A stretch of DNA of 64,000 bases from Galerina marginata. Its lineage: Eukaryota; Basidiomycota; Agaricomycetes; Agaricales; Galerinaceae. Where the stretch lies: positions 62,001-126,000 of the forward strand of contig JAECYW010000038.1 in NCBI GenBank assembly GCA_023014335.1. Reading direction: 5' to 3'. The position numbers were made by a program, and so were the translations under genes. Positions 31,514 to 43,912 of the stretch are shown here, one piece after another. The notes under the pieces are model-generated. The model was not told where the DNA came from. It was given only the letters and a program-made list of their open reading frames with translations, and did not search any database. Each line of letters opens with the position of its first letter. Positions within the stretch are counted from its first letter, which is position 1.

Positions 31514-33189
31514 GTACAGACAATGTCAGCGGCGGATATCACAAACTCAACCAGGAGCGTACAATTACCAATTATTTGACTACTCAACATGAGCCGCAAA
31601 GAAGGAAGAGAAAGACCAAATGGATCTGTTTAAATTTATTGTAAGGCTATATGTCGGTGGAAAGCAACTCAAGTAAAAAAAACTCACAGGGCGTAACCTT
31701 CGCGCCGTTATCAAGGATCGGCTGCCTTGAACAAGAAGAAGATAAAGAGCCTGGGTTGATAGATCAGGAAAGTGAAGGGATGGGCATGCAATAAGTAGCT
31801 TACTTTGGGACTCAATGGATTTTGATAAAGCGTTTGGAGCCGGGGTTTGAGAAAGACCGTCCAAAATGCCAGACATGTCAGCGTGTTTAGGATCTATGCA
31901 AATATTCAAGCAGTCTCAGTAACAGGAAGAAAAGATATGATCGGCCACTTACCGGAGATCCTATCGTGCACAAAAGATGTCATAGACAAGGCTGTTCATA
32001 TTGCGGTAAGAGATTTGTCGGTGTGAGCGTCTCAGGCGAAATAGCTTGGACATACAACTTGTGCCATTTTTGAGGAACGACGGCTTTGAATAAAGCTGGC
32101 AAGATGCAACTAGTATGCGCTTCAGAAAAATGAGAGATGAAATGGATAAGAAGGCATTTACCGTCACTTCCGACAGGGTTCAGTAAAGCTGAAGTTAGAG
32201 GGCTGGGTTCCATACTACTTGCGAGCCTGAGGTTCAGGACTAGATAGGTAATATGTTCTTTGGTGAGACTACCAGCTGGGCCTTGCAGAACAGGCTACAT
32301 ACAGGCAGTTGCAAGGTTAACTTCGGTTTTTTTTGCATGCAAATTGAGACTGGTAACTGGGGGTTGGCGTGAGTCTAATTTCAGGACCGGCAAAAAGAAA
32401 AGGACTGACACTGCTGATGGAGGCATATTTCAGACAGCAATTTTACACAGAGTAACGCAGTAGTAGTAATGAGATATCTTGAGAGGAGCATGGCGATCCA
32501 GGTGTAAAGAGCGCAAGACTGTCGCAGGTGGCCAGGAAAAGTTGAACCGGCACGTGATATTAGAAGCATCGCCGACTTACCGGCTTGCAGCACCAGCGGG
32601 AGCAATGCTTGTTTTTTTCTGGGTAGGGCGACATCGATAAATATGAAGGCGTTAGTGCTTAATTAAACGTTACGATAGGTGATTGAATAAATATGAATCA
32701 GATGACATCATAGTTGGGCTGATTCTCATAAACGTCCCGGTATGTCATCATTTCTAAATTTCAAATGCATTAAAATATGTTACAAGAGTATCAAATTACA
32801 AGAAGTAAACGGTCAAGAAGGAAACAAAGCAGCGTTCAAGATGTCTTCCCTGGGGCCAGCATATGGTGATCGCGGATCAGGTTTACGGCCAGTCTCTCAA
32901 TTCTCGATCGCGCCCTACGCAACTCTGCAGAGCCTTTCAAGTTCGAAGTCCAGTGCACCTTGTTTATCGGCTGGCGTTTTGGTAGATCTGGGTTGCCTGT
33001 GGACTCTGGCTCCGAACCTTTTTTTCGCCAGGTTTTGAACTGGCTTTCGCAATAGTCAGACCAATACCCATAGTCAAACCCGGAACCAGCAAAGAACTCG
33101 GGTGTCGGGTACCAGGATGGGTTTTCATACTGATAGCCGTTGCCTACAGGCTAGTAAGGACTCTGGGAACTGCTGGCCGGTCAAAATAA
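31514..33189 (-). other. Helitron 1 upstream region with unassigned exon-like frames
   Basis: Minus-strand frames at 32213-31961, 31909-31580 and 32605-32381 are bounded by good splice-like signals. For example, a GTAAATG donor and a TTGCCAG acceptor split SALLNPVGSD from LFKAVVPQKWHKLYVQ. They could be 5' exons of the Helitron gene, as Helitron 2 seems to have, or a captured host fragment. I could not join them in frame to the large frame, and no family is recognised. The Helitron 5' end should be in this stretch. Confidence 0.3.
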
Positions 33190-35660
33190 TCAGTACGCAC
33201 CTGTAAGAACATAATACATCCCGCACAAATCCGAGATTTCTTCGCTTGTAAGAGCGTCATCGATAAACTCCATCGCAGTCCCTTCTTGAATTCCAATTAT
33301 AAATTGATGGCGATCGGGCGACCATCCAGATGGACCATTAAGCACAGTGCTCCAGTTAACAACCGAGCAGGCGATCCTCCACAAAACCCCTCCCATCATA
33401 CACGCAACACGCGCACGTCGATTTTCCATCAAGAATGCTGTTGCACGGCTTTCAAACGCAGCAAAGTCGTCAATCAAGAACTGATAACCTTTCATCCGCG
33501 ATGCTTTCTTGGAAGTTGACTTGGTCGAATATGGGGCTCGGGTAAGGGAAGAGGACAATTGCATTGTTCTAAAAGCCATCCCATATTGCAAGAAGTATGT
33601 GGCAAGGTCAGCGTCAGTATAATTCCTGTCTAGCCTACAAACCGTCAAAGCAGTTGCAGCGGATGTAACAGTGAACAACCATGATTTTGTTCTTGAAGAA
33701 CCAAAATCAAACATGTACCATGTCAAGTTGTGATCGCTTTGCGGGCCAACAGCGCTCAGGTTGACGCTCAGGAGCCTGATACAGGACATCCTGTGTGTTA
33801 AATAAACACTCTGTCGATGGGTTTTTCCAAGATCCCATTCGTCTTCGAGAATTGTTGCATTTGACTGCAATCGGTGTATAAAATTGCATGCCGCGGTGAT
33901 ATTTCTCCTTTCAAATAAGGGGTCTGCAGTCTCCACGTAACCCAGCTTTGTACCCGTTACCCTTATAAACCGGCTCCGTTCTTTTGGGGTTTTTACAGGG
34001 GGGGAGGGAGCAACAGGCAGCGTTCCTGTGAATCCGAAATGGAGCCGAAGTATATGAAAAATCTCTCCTTCCATGTTATCAAGGAATTTGTCGTCCATCG
34101 TTTCCTCCTCGTTACCCAGTACTTGTCTAACCTCGTGCAGTGGATTGTCGTTATCTGCAGAATGATCAGGGGGATGATCTTTGTGCGCCCAGTGAAATGT
34201 GCATTCTGGTGAGCCTGAGCCGAACTCTGACAAATCCTCAGAAGGAGAAAACGGGGTGTCAAATCCAAATCCAAGGTCATCGCCACCTGTATTCTCTCCG
34301 TAGTTGTTCTCATCATCCTGACCGCCTCCTTGACCCATCTCCGTGCAGCAATCCCACTCGTGCCAGAAGGCATCATAAAGGATGTGCAAACTTTTGTATT
34401 TGCTAAGTGTTTCTTCATTCAATTGCTTTTGAACCCTGGTTCGTACAAGGTCTCCATTGTCGTCCGGAATCCATTTAAAAACTGTAGCTGCTGTAGTGCT
34501 AGGATTTCTTTCGCGAGCCAGACGTTCATTCCGATGCTGTACGGACTCCACCCGTTCCCTCTGTGCGTTTATGGCGTCCCTACCAGCCTTGAATTCCGCC
34601 CATGTAATTTTCATTCTCCGGGGCGGAGAAGCAGCTTCTCGGTCCTGGATGACCTCTACTCGCTGTGAAATTGTAGGGGGTATGTCACTCAACACGTTCT
34701 GCAATTGGTGGGGCAAAGGCGCGTAAGCTGCGAACTTCGGATTGTTCGACCAGGCCAGCTTCCACATATACCAGTTGGGAATGCTGAATGCACATAGCCA
34801 CTCTACCTGAGGAAGCCGAATGTCCTCTCGTTGATCTTCCAATGACACAAAAGTCCCTGCCTTCTCAGCCCACAGCGAGAAGTCACACACCATCGACGAC
34901 ATCGTAAGGCCTTCCAGCCACGTCTCAGAGCACCCAGTTTTGACCAAATGTGAATACCAATCTGTGAGTGCGGTCAAAGGGTAGTTTTTCCTGGCAGCCG
35001 TCTCCGTGTCTGCAATGGCCATGAGGTATGATAGAACTCCTATCCACATAACAAACCAGTCTCTGGACCTCTTGAATGCAGTAAGGGCAGTGCGCCATGA
35101 TTTGTGTTGGCGTCGGTAACCAAAAACCGTTGGGAACGCTGGAAGAAGTGGCGTAGACTTGGTATGAACAATAAGCAGTTCAACAGCGTGCACGATGTCA
35201 CGCTCGAGATTTCGCCAATCTTGCAGCATCTGACTTGGCATTGCGTAACCCCTTCCCTCTTCAAAATATAGCTCATCACGATGAGGCAAGTGTTTCATGC
35301 TTCCCAAAACCGGCCCCGAGAAGTCCGGTATTCGTGAAACGAAAGCGACCCAGCCAAATGGGATACTCCACCATCTTGGATACTGGTAATCGGTAAGGCT
35401 GACTGCGCTAAAGTTTGTGCATTTCCTTATGTTCTCGTAGGTAGGGTAAGGGCGCAGTATATTATGGGTGTCACGCTCCGGAATTGATCTCAGTTCTCTT
35501 GAGCAGTTCGGTGAGTAAACGATGTCGCCATTCACGATCTGAACATGCCCATGGACCTTGTCGGCATCGCTTTATGCCAATGAGCAAGCTGTGACTCAAA
35601 TGTGTGGACGTAACAATCTACTTACCGCAACACCCTTGGTAAATTCATCGACGCAGACAT
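33190..35660 (-). CDS. Large agaricomycete-type protein of unknown function
   Basis: Two exons. The first (35660-35626, MSASMNLPRVLR) joins over a 56-base intron to a frame of about 790 residues giving DADKVHGHVQIVNGDIVYSPN. The protein has Trp/Tyr-rich globular stretches (PRWWSIPFGWVAFVSRIPDF, WFVMWIGVLSYLMA). In the middle are a basic helix (ERVESVQHRNERLARERNPS) and an acidic Gly-rich segment (GQGGGQDDENNYGENTGGDD). It ends in the block NGPSGWSPDRHQF with EISDLCGMYYVLTGAY at the terminus. I associate this general type with multi-copy hypothetical proteins of mushrooms, but name no function. No transmembrane span or catalytic motif stands out. It diverges from the next gene. Confidence 0.8.
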
Positions 35661-36613
35661 TGCAAGATAAGTAGAAGCTCAGCGCTGATCTAGACCCAAG
35701 AACGTCTAATTTGAATCAAGGCCGATATTTGTTTAGATAGGTTCCAAATCAAATACGTAGGGCGCGGAGTGAGTCGGTTGAATGGGAGGGGGTTGACAAT
35801 GGCGAATAAAAGACTTGAAGAACAGATTTGAAAGCACGCCAAGAGCGTAACAGCTGGTAGGATTCTGGAAAGCGACCTTTGTATTTGTTCAGAAAAGTTC
35901 CAAATCAGATACGGCGGTGTGCAAGAGAAAGCGCCAATTCCTATGTAGGGAAATCAACGTTGAAGAGGTCAGCAGCTGTATGCATCTGTTATGATCAAAC
36001 GGCCAAGGTCCCAAATTGGAAGTTAGAGCGTGGCTTCAGTTATGTCGTTTCTTCCTCTCTGTCCGAGCTATCATCAATACAGGGGCTTAGTCTCCAGGTT
36101 GATTACGGTCTCGTTGAAACCTTCTAGTTGAATCTCGTACATTTGGTACTCTACTCTCGGTCGGTTTGGCGATCGGTCGCGGAAGGCCCTCTCATATCAA
36201 GACCCCCAGACATTGCACGCCGCTCAATGCACAAGATATCGACGAGGTTTACAAATGTGACTTATCCTTCGCTCAATACAGGGGCATTGGTCTCCAGATT
36301 GACTCGTGTAGGAAAGGACATCACAAACGCAAGACTTTCTGCTAGAAATCCCATATGAACTAACGCGGTAACATTACGGCGACAACTTCTCCGTTTCAAC
36401 GCCAACACCGCATACGATCGATTCGGATTTCAACTGTATTTCTAGCTGGCTACTGCTCCATAACGAATCGATACCTCTATGACATCATCGTAGAGCCGTT
36501 TCTGAAACGGGCCCCGGAATGTTATCACTTCACGCGCGGTCTTTCAATTTGTCTTTGTAATATCTGAGATACCCCGGCTTTTCAGCTTTCCTTCATTTCC
36601 TTTCCCCCCAACA
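35661..36613. other. Divergent intergenic region with short direct repeats
   Basis: Almost 1 kb between divergent gene starts. Two direct-repeat pairs are visible: GTTCCAAATCA-A/G-ATACG near 35730 and 35895, and TCAATACAGGGGC followed by GTCTCCAG and TTGA at 36074-36103 and 36273-36302. A pyrimidine-rich stretch precedes the plus-strand ATG at 36614. Confidence 0.45.
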
Positions 36614-39181
36614 ATGAACCGCGGATCTAACACCGGCAGACTTACGCGCTCAGCAACTAGGAAGGTCCAACAGGGCGGCCTTTCCAATTCAACTGCGCCA
36701 GATCTTGAGGAGGCGCAGAGGATCTCAGTACCGCCTGCTCGCGGAAATGCTGCACCCGGCAAACGTGCGCAACCTCGCACCCGTGGCAAGGATGGCCAGG
36801 CTTTGCCGCCTACACCTGAGGAAGGCCAGGACGCTCGCATGGAGGTTCCTCCGCCGTCCAACGGACGGCTAGTCTCACTTCCTGGGCGACACCCTCTTCT
36901 TCCCGTTGTCTACGAATTGGACGATCATCCGCTGGTTCAAAAGCCCCACGGTAACATCTATATCGGCGTCATCGACTTTGCCCGAAAAGCAATGGGGAAA
37001 TTGTTCGTAGTTGCCGCAAATATGGAGTTGCCAAATAACCGTCGCGAGTTGACCAGAAAAGGTACGCTTTTTGATTGTTTAACACACTATTTTCTAACAT
37101 TCTGTCTAGGTTTTGTTATTCTCAGGCCTCACAACAACGACTACTTCCTCTTGCGCGATCGCTTTGGTTCGGGAAGAGATGAAGATGATCGGATTGTTAC
37201 GTGGTCACGCTCTAAGTACGCTCCTTTCTTCTGAATTTGGGCTTTCATATAAATGATGGATTTGCAGAAAAGAACTCGACGACGATGAGATCGCTCAGTA
37301 CAAAGAAACTCGTGAAGGTATTCGAGGCCCTCGGGCGCTCATGACCAGCACGAAGGCAGTCAAGACAAGCGACGGCTATCGCGGAGGTATTCAATTCGAG
37401 AGACATGACAGGGCGGTCAATATCAAGACAGGTCCTCGCTGCTACCAACTTGCAGCAACGGTGCAAGCACAGAAGGTCATGAGTTCTCCTGGCTTACAAG
37501 GAAAGGTTTGCCAACTTGCAAAAGATGACGATGCACAAATGCGCTTTAACGTTGTTAAGGTCAGTAATTAATTAGTCTATCTTACCTCTTGTACTCATCA
37601 GTAAATTTTCAAAGCTCGGAGCACAAGCGGCCGTGAAAGGCATAAAGAAAGGTCCGCCAGGATTGTACGAAAATCTCCGTCGTCAGGCAGAAGTCACGGC
37701 CCTACCACAAGTCGGGGTCGACGGGAACATAGCTTGGGCTGCGATGCAGCTAAATGCTGCAGCTGCTGTTGAAAAGACTTCAGGTACGTCCGCTTATTTC
37801 AACATCGAGTGCAAGGGGTATCTAAGCAGATCACAGATGAACAATTGAAGGGGTCTCTTGGCGTCTTTGGAACACCCCATCTGGATGCTGGCGACAATGC
37901 TGTGGCGCCTACGGCAATGACTAACTTGAGTGAACCACATCCTGACATCGAGGAAGAGTTTTTTAACGTTCTCGACTTTGGATTTGCCTGGGAAATGGAG
38001 GAGTTTGCAACGACATTTTTTAGCGGACTCCACTTTCATGGGGGTAGTGTAGCACGCTACCGTAGAACGTTGGGCGATGATGCCAACATCTATTATCGCC
38101 TTACACTTATCGCCTACCCGCCTACCCAAATCTTGAATGCCAAGGATTCAGTCGCACTCGCTGCGTTGCCAGATGGAACTCCTTTTAGGGTTGGTATCGA
38201 GATGCGGAATCCATCGTAAGTGCTGCCTGCTCCTCTCCATTAATTATTTGTCTAACATAATCTAAAGGTCTCATCAATTATCTCAACAAGGACACTGTAA
38301 CCAAGCAACGTGGGCAGCAGACGGCGGCTCTCTTATGACGCCTCAAGCTCATTTAACGCACTTCAGCCGTCTCCTCACAGAAACAATCGTTTACTTTGCG
38401 CAGCAACTGCCGCCGGGAATGCTGCCGCGTGTCGATAAATCATTAGCGATGAAGCTGGTTTCCGTCGTCGTGGATAATAAACGTATCACAGCCGACGACT
38501 GGGATCTTGGGCCCGGATGGACAGGTGAAGATGTTGAAGTCGGAAAAGATTACAGCAGTCTCTTGGCCGGCTTAGGCGTTCAAAGCCCTCACGAGCTTCC
38601 CCCCAAGCAGTTGGCTCTGCTATGCAACTCCGACTCTATGACAGAGGTTCCATTCAACAATGTTGCGCTACAAGAAGCGACCACAGACTGGTCTAAACGA
38701 CTTTCCAAAGCAAAAGAAAGCATACCAGTGTGTGTAATCGCAGATGGTCTAGAGGACGAGGCGATTATTGGAGGCCGAATTGTTATTCAGGCTCGGAAAG
38801 GTACCTAACAGTGTATCAATTTGATGATCTGTATTGACCTACTATGTTTCAGCGGCAGTGAAGGTAGCTCGAAAGAAAAAGACTATCAATAGCAAGAAAA
38901 GACCAAACCCTACTGGTACGCTCTATCTACACTTTGACCGCATCACGGCTTATCATGCTATATTTTTTTCAGAGAATTCTGGTCCTAAAACCCGGAAGAA
39001 GGCAAAGCTTCAGCAAGCGGACAACGATTCACGATTACGTTCAAGTTATGATGCCGAAGACGACGACAATGACATAGAAATGCAGGGAATTGAAGACTTG
39101 CTGCAGGATTTCCTGTTTGAACGAGAGGAAGTTGATGATGCTGATACCCCTCGAGGTTTGCAACGGTGTATTATAATGTAA
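36614..39181 (+). CDS. Unknown multi-exon protein carrying the FHG-S-A-YR domain
   Basis: Starts MNRGSNTGRLTRSATRKVQQ; the first 90 residues are basic, Pro/Arg-rich and disordered. Ordered blocks follow: HPLVQKPHGNIYIGVIDFAR, FVILRPHNNDYFLLRDRFG, TGPRCYQLAATVQAQKVM. A central domain contains the signature FFSGLHFHGGSVARYRR followed by YYRLTLIAYPPTQ. A second half includes IVYFAQQLPPGMLPRVDKSL, and the end is a nuclear-localisation-like basic stretch (KVARKKKTINSKKRPN) and an acidic tail (YDAEDDDNDIEMQGIEDLL). I do not recognise the family. The central domain recurs in the small gene at 43295. The frame closes at 39181, but the gene may continue by splicing into the frame at 39217-41230. The last junction cannot be settled by eye because the visible donors are in the wrong phase. 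Confidence 0.7.
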
Positions 39182-39216
39182 AGTGGCATATCGTTAAAAT
39201 GTATTTTGTTGAGCAG

Positions 39217-41230
39217 ATCGTCATACCGAAATATCAAACAGAATGCAAACACGACAGTCAACAGCTAAGGAATCAAGTAAGCGTTACATTCTCTAACCAA
39301 ATATTTTTCTGAGCAGGTTTCGCTAGTGTACAATTCCAAGATTTTAGCCAACCTTTCACCAGACCGCCTAATGAAGACGCTCAAGGTTGTCCGGGCAATT
39401 GCTGACAGCATTGAGGCGGATTCGTTGAAACCCCTGGGTTTTGAAAAATTGGAGAAAATTCTCGACGCACCTCTGATAACGGACATGCGAGAACTGTGGT
39501 CGATTTTTCGAAACCTTTCTCTTGAGCGCTGCACATCAAATGTAGGCATATGGCTCAAGCAGAAACAACTTATGCTTGTCAACATGACAATTTGGGAATG
39601 GCTTGACAACACTCTAGAGGACGCATACGAACTGGAGCGCCACGATCCATCCAGCGAAATGGGATGTATACTTCGACGGGTAGAAGTCATTCTCGAGACA
39701 CAACCAGCTCATATCCATTTAGATGCATCCGACTTCCTTTCATCTTTCCTACCCAACGAAGCTGTCTTTGAGCAGAAACGAGCAGTAAAACGCTATGTTA
39801 CTGTGGACAAAGCCTCGACATTAGCTCTCACATCGACCATCCTTCAGAAATGGCTTGATTTCCCCGATGCCCAAAAATATCAAGGCCAGGCATGGTTTGT
39901 TCGCGCAATTGTAGATAACCTCGGACCTCAGGTTCTTCTTCTCAACGATATATGGAAAGCGGCGCATAGCATCAATACCCATGTCCTTGGTATCCACAAA
40001 AATGCTCGCATCGCTAGGCTGGATATCCAACAATGGTCGAAGAAGTATCTAGCAGCGCACATATTACGAAAGCGGGACAGTTTGGACTACAAGATTCTTT
40101 GCTCAATCGACACGGAAATCAGAGCAATTTGCTCCACATCTGACTCGGATCCCACATGGCGTCTAATGCAAGCGTTGGAGCCACCGTTACTCAATTCAGA
40201 TATGCAGGATGGATATGACTTACCGGAAGAGTCCAGTTCTGCGATAGGCGCAGAAGCAATTGGGTCGTCAGTTGAGTCTGAAGACGAGGAGACGGAGAAT
40301 GCGATTGCGCCAGTACAACCCGCTCTGGTGGAGAGCGGCGCCGAAATTCCGGATGGTCCTGCATTTGACAAGTTCTATAGGAAGCTTGAATTGTTGTACT
40401 GTTTCCTCGATAACCCATCGGCCTCCATCGTTGTTCCAGACAAAAAAACTGCAGACAACGCAGCTTACTGGACAGCAGTCTATTGTCACCACGTTGAAGC
40501 TAACAGCGACAAAAAACTTCCTTTCCGGGACCACGCCATTTCACGCAGACGCATTCTTGAGGTCGGTGGGCCATTTTCTGAGGAAAACCTGTCAACCCGT
40601 CATGGCGTCTTCAGCGCCATACTCTATCGAGGCATAACACACAATACAAAGTTCCTCCAAGAACAAAAAACTTTGTTCCATAATCTGGATGAATACAACG
40701 CCTTGTGTGACTCGCTTGAAGGTAAAGACGAGGAGTATTTCTGCAACAAATCTGCGTATGGACGAGGCAGATGGCGGACCACCGAAAATGCGAGCAAGTA
40801 TTGGGATGCGACTGCATTGCCGGAATTTGTCGAATTTGTCGAGAATCAAGAGCCGACCAACTTCGGCCAACTTTTCAAGCTCTTTCAAACTCTTCCTGCA
40901 TTCGGTAAACTCACGGCGTACCTCCTAGCTGTGGATTTTGCTATAGCGGGGAAAGCGACAATCCCAACACCTTCTGATATGGGCGAAATCATTGGGCAAA
41001 TCGACGCAGGAGGGTTGGCCGGTTTGAAGAAACTTGGCTGGCATGCCCTGACACCCAGAGACCGGCCAGAGATTGCACAAGCCTTCAAGACCGTTCATCG
41101 GGAATTGATGGCACGCATACCTGCTTTCCGCCAACAGCAAATCAACTTTCAACAATTTGGAGTCTTTTTTGTAGAACACGCGCTCTGTAAGCTCGGCCGC
41201 CTGGAACTCAGCGCCTTCAACAAGATATAG
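39217..41230 (+). CDS. Unknown helical protein, probably the 3' part of the preceding gene
   Basis: A 60-base exon-like piece (39217-39276, reading IVIPKYQTECKHDSQQLRNQ) joins in frame over a 40-base intron (GTAAGC ... GAGCAG) to an open frame of about 637 residues. Ordered helical blocks include WSIFRNLSLERCTSNVGIWL, MTIWEWLDNTLEDAYELERH, WFVRAIVDNLGPQVLLLNDI and FGQLFKLFQTLPAFGKLTAY. An acidic linker lies in the middle (SSVESEDEETENA). No family is recognised and no catalytic motif is seen. If it were a separate gene, the first ATG would be at 39370, discarding coding-like residues upstream; this favours one gene spanning 36614-41230. Confidence 0.65.
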
Positions 41231-42105
41231 TTTCCCAATTATGTCTGTAGAATTCTATACAACGTTTGGAGGAAGTCGACAGTTTAAGGCTACAGTATTA
41301 CAACGGTGCTGTAATTCATGTGCATAATATCCTCGGACCACACTGAGCTACAGGATGTCTGAATTAAACCGGTCGATCCTTCCATCTACTGACTTTTCCA
41401 TTGAGCGTAAATTTTTTCGTTCATCCAAGGACCCGCTGAAATATGTAGATTAGAGAGGCAGTAAAAATGTTGAGTTTAATGACTAACGTTGCTGACTGGG
41501 GTCCGCCTTTTGTAGGAAGTAGTAAAAGACTTCGTTTGACACGTCAATACCGCTATGGAGGCTCAACTCCGCGCTGCCAGCCCTTTCTTCAATCACTACT
41601 TGTTTAACGTGAGCAAGCGTCGCCCGGACTTTCCAAATTGCTACGTTAGCAAGTCGAATGGACGGAGAGAAATTGTGAGGTCATACCATCGCAATCCCCA
41701 CGGAAGTCTTCAAGCAAAAAGCAAGACAGGTCCATTGCTTTCATTACACCAATCAAAGCAGCGATTTTTCCAATCTGGGTTGCAATATCTTTTGGAGATG
41801 GAGGCGGGTTGTTCATAGTTGACTTTAAGAGTCGGTTTTAATATCGGCGGTTTGGGTTTGCCCGCCCGTCTTAATCAATAGCATGGAGGCTTAGGCATGG
41901 GAATAATGTTAATCCAAAGAACTGTGCAGTCGTCGGGTGTCTCCGACTGTTCCTTGGTTCATCTAGCGGCAATGGACGATATTCATTTACAGGAAATATT
42001 GACCAATTTCAGCGGAACTCCAAACCCGCACAAATGACTGAGACAACAGCATTTCAAGGATGGCAACAACAGTATTTTGGAGACGTTATTACAGTATTGA
42101 CAACT
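41231..42105. other. Intergenic, no gene recognised
   Basis: About 0.9 kb between converging genes. A plus frame at 41555-41818 has no motif. Nothing else is seen. Confidence 0.4.
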
Positions 42106-42930
42106 CTAGAAGAAATCATCGCGGCGGTTGGCGGGACGGTCATCCTCTACTGGGCAGTCATCGATCCAATGTTGAACGCAGCCTTCCTTCAACCCATATT
42201 TTTCCTCACATTCGCAAACATAGAAGCGAGGATCGTCATACCACTCATGAGGATTGTAGTCGTCATTTTCTAAATCAATATTCAGTGGGATCTCATTCAA
42301 CAAGGATCTGTTTCTGTACCAAATTCAGGTTTGGGCTCGCCAAGTTCATCTGCTGCATCTGCGAGGGAATTTAGGCAGTTGAGTTGAGTTGGAATCCTGT
42401 TTAACAAATGCCAGTTTGCGTACCAAGTGCAAATTCAACATCCGGTTCGGCATGTTCAGCTGCTGTGTTCGAAGATGACGTTGCGTTTGTCGACGACGTG
42501 GGGGCAACAGATGGTGTGTTACACACAAACTCTTGAGCGTCAGATGCGCCATTACAGTTTTGACGGCCTGAAAAGAAGTGCTTCAGAAACTGGGAAGAGT
42601 TGTACAACACATAACGAACGTTCTTTGGTCTGGACCTCAAGAACCTGAGCATATATTTTTTTGAACAGAACGCGGGCGTCGTGGAGATCCAGGCTATGAT
42701 TTCCTGCCTCCCCTTTGGTAATTCTCTTTTTGACCAGCTGAGCTATATCGTCAACTAAACCGAAATCCAAGTCAGTTGAAGCTTGCAATTCTGAAATAGG
42801 ACCTACTGTTGGGGCCGCGAACTTCAGGGATGAGAAAGGCGCCTAAGTCCATTTGTTCAGCTGCCTTCAAACAGCCAACTATGACAGCAGCCTGTAAATC
42901 AAGTTCAGTGCTAGCCGGTGGGGATGTCAT
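42106..42930 (-). pseudogene. Small unknown gene, reading frame unresolved
   Basis: Begins MTSPPASTELDLQAAVIVG, and the first intron (GTAGGT ... TTTAG) joins it to DDIAQLVKKRITKGEAGNHS and LDLHDARVLFKKIYAQ. After that the coding-like signal changes frame (VRYVLYNSSQFLKHFFSG), and two related endings follow each other: DVEFALGTQTGIC-stop and KPEFGTETDPC-stop. Then comes an acidic Cys-containing stretch (YDDPRFYVCECEEKYGLKEG). Frame changes and duplicated stop-ending modules suggest a decayed gene or unusual splicing. No family is recognised. Confidence 0.4.
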
Positions 42931-43294
42931 GATCTGTATGGTTTGGCTGCAAGTTGAAGGTCGAATTTAACCATCCGCTGCGAGGTATGGGAATAATTCA
43001 ACGGATAACTATACAGCTGACGGGAACATCCGATAGTCCTTTGAGAAGCAATGACTAACACCCATAACGCATGATTCTTTAGGTTTTACGAAGGAAATCT
43101 GGTATTGCGAGACGTTAGTTATAATATTTTGTAAGGGCAATACTATAGTCTTGCAATGACATCATTGTATGATTATTTCCATAAACGACTTATCTATGTC
43201 ATCATTTCCGCATAATCTAAGGACCCGAGTAAACCCTCGTATTTATTAAACAGCCTACAACGCATCTAGTACCTTACCCCTCTATCTTGGAATC

Positions 43295-43912
43295 ATGGAT
43301 GAAATCAACGGCCAAAATCCAAGCGCAGCACCGCTCGACGTCAGCTCTGTCATTGAAGGACAAATAACCGCCACAGGAGATATGAATGTCGACAGCACTA
43401 TTAACAACATGGAATTTGCTGCTATCCAGCTGAATATCAGCTCAGCAAGGCTATCCGCAGAGCCGGAACATACAAATGTCGACGGCGCTATCAACGACAT
43501 GGAATTCGCCGGTGAGCAGCTGAATGTCAGCTCAGCAAGGCGATGCACAGAGCCGAAGGATTACAATGGGCTTCACAAGAACAGCTCTGACAACGGCTTT
43601 CCTGCGAATGCCATGTTGTCAGCGATAACCCTACCAGAGGCTTTCTCCTTTGAAGATACTCCAACGATGTACTATACGGGCATTTATTTTCACGGAGCCA
43701 GCTTCGCTCAATATCGCAATCCCAACATTGTTTCGGATAACGTTCGTCAATCTGGTAGTTTGGGCACTGAGGCAAATAGTGATGAAACGGCTGGTATCGC
43801 GTCATTGTTAGTTGATTTTTATATACTCAGAACAGTCGACAACTCACTGTACTTAGACCTGAAGGGAATTGTACCTCAGATGAACAGTTTTCTCCTAGCC
43901 AAGCTGGGTTGA
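43295..43912 (+). CDS. Small protein sharing the FHG-S-A-YR domain
   Basis: An uninterrupted frame of 205 residues. The first half carries an internal duplication: INNMEFAAIQLNISSARLSA is repeated as INDMEFAGEQLNVSSARRCT. The second half contains YYTGIYFHGASFAQYRNP, which lines up with FFSGLHFHGGSVARYRR of the gene at 36614. After it comes LLVDFYILRTVDNSLYLDL, in the place of the YYRLTLIAYPP block. It is therefore a short paralogue, or a fragment derived from the larger gene or its family. Function unknown. TATTTATTAA about 50 bases upstream (43240-43249) is AT-rich, but no clear TATA box is present. Confidence 0.6.
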   Translation: MDEINGQNPSAAPLDVSSVIEGQITATGDMNVDSTINNMEFAAIQLNISSARLSAEPEHTNVDGAINDMEFAGEQLNVSSARRCTEPKDYNGLHKNSSDNGFPANAMLSAITLPEAFSFEDTPTMYYTGIYFHGASFAQYRNPNIVSDNVRQSGSLGTEANSDETAGIASLLVDFYILRTVDNSLYLDLKGIVPQMNSFLLAKLG

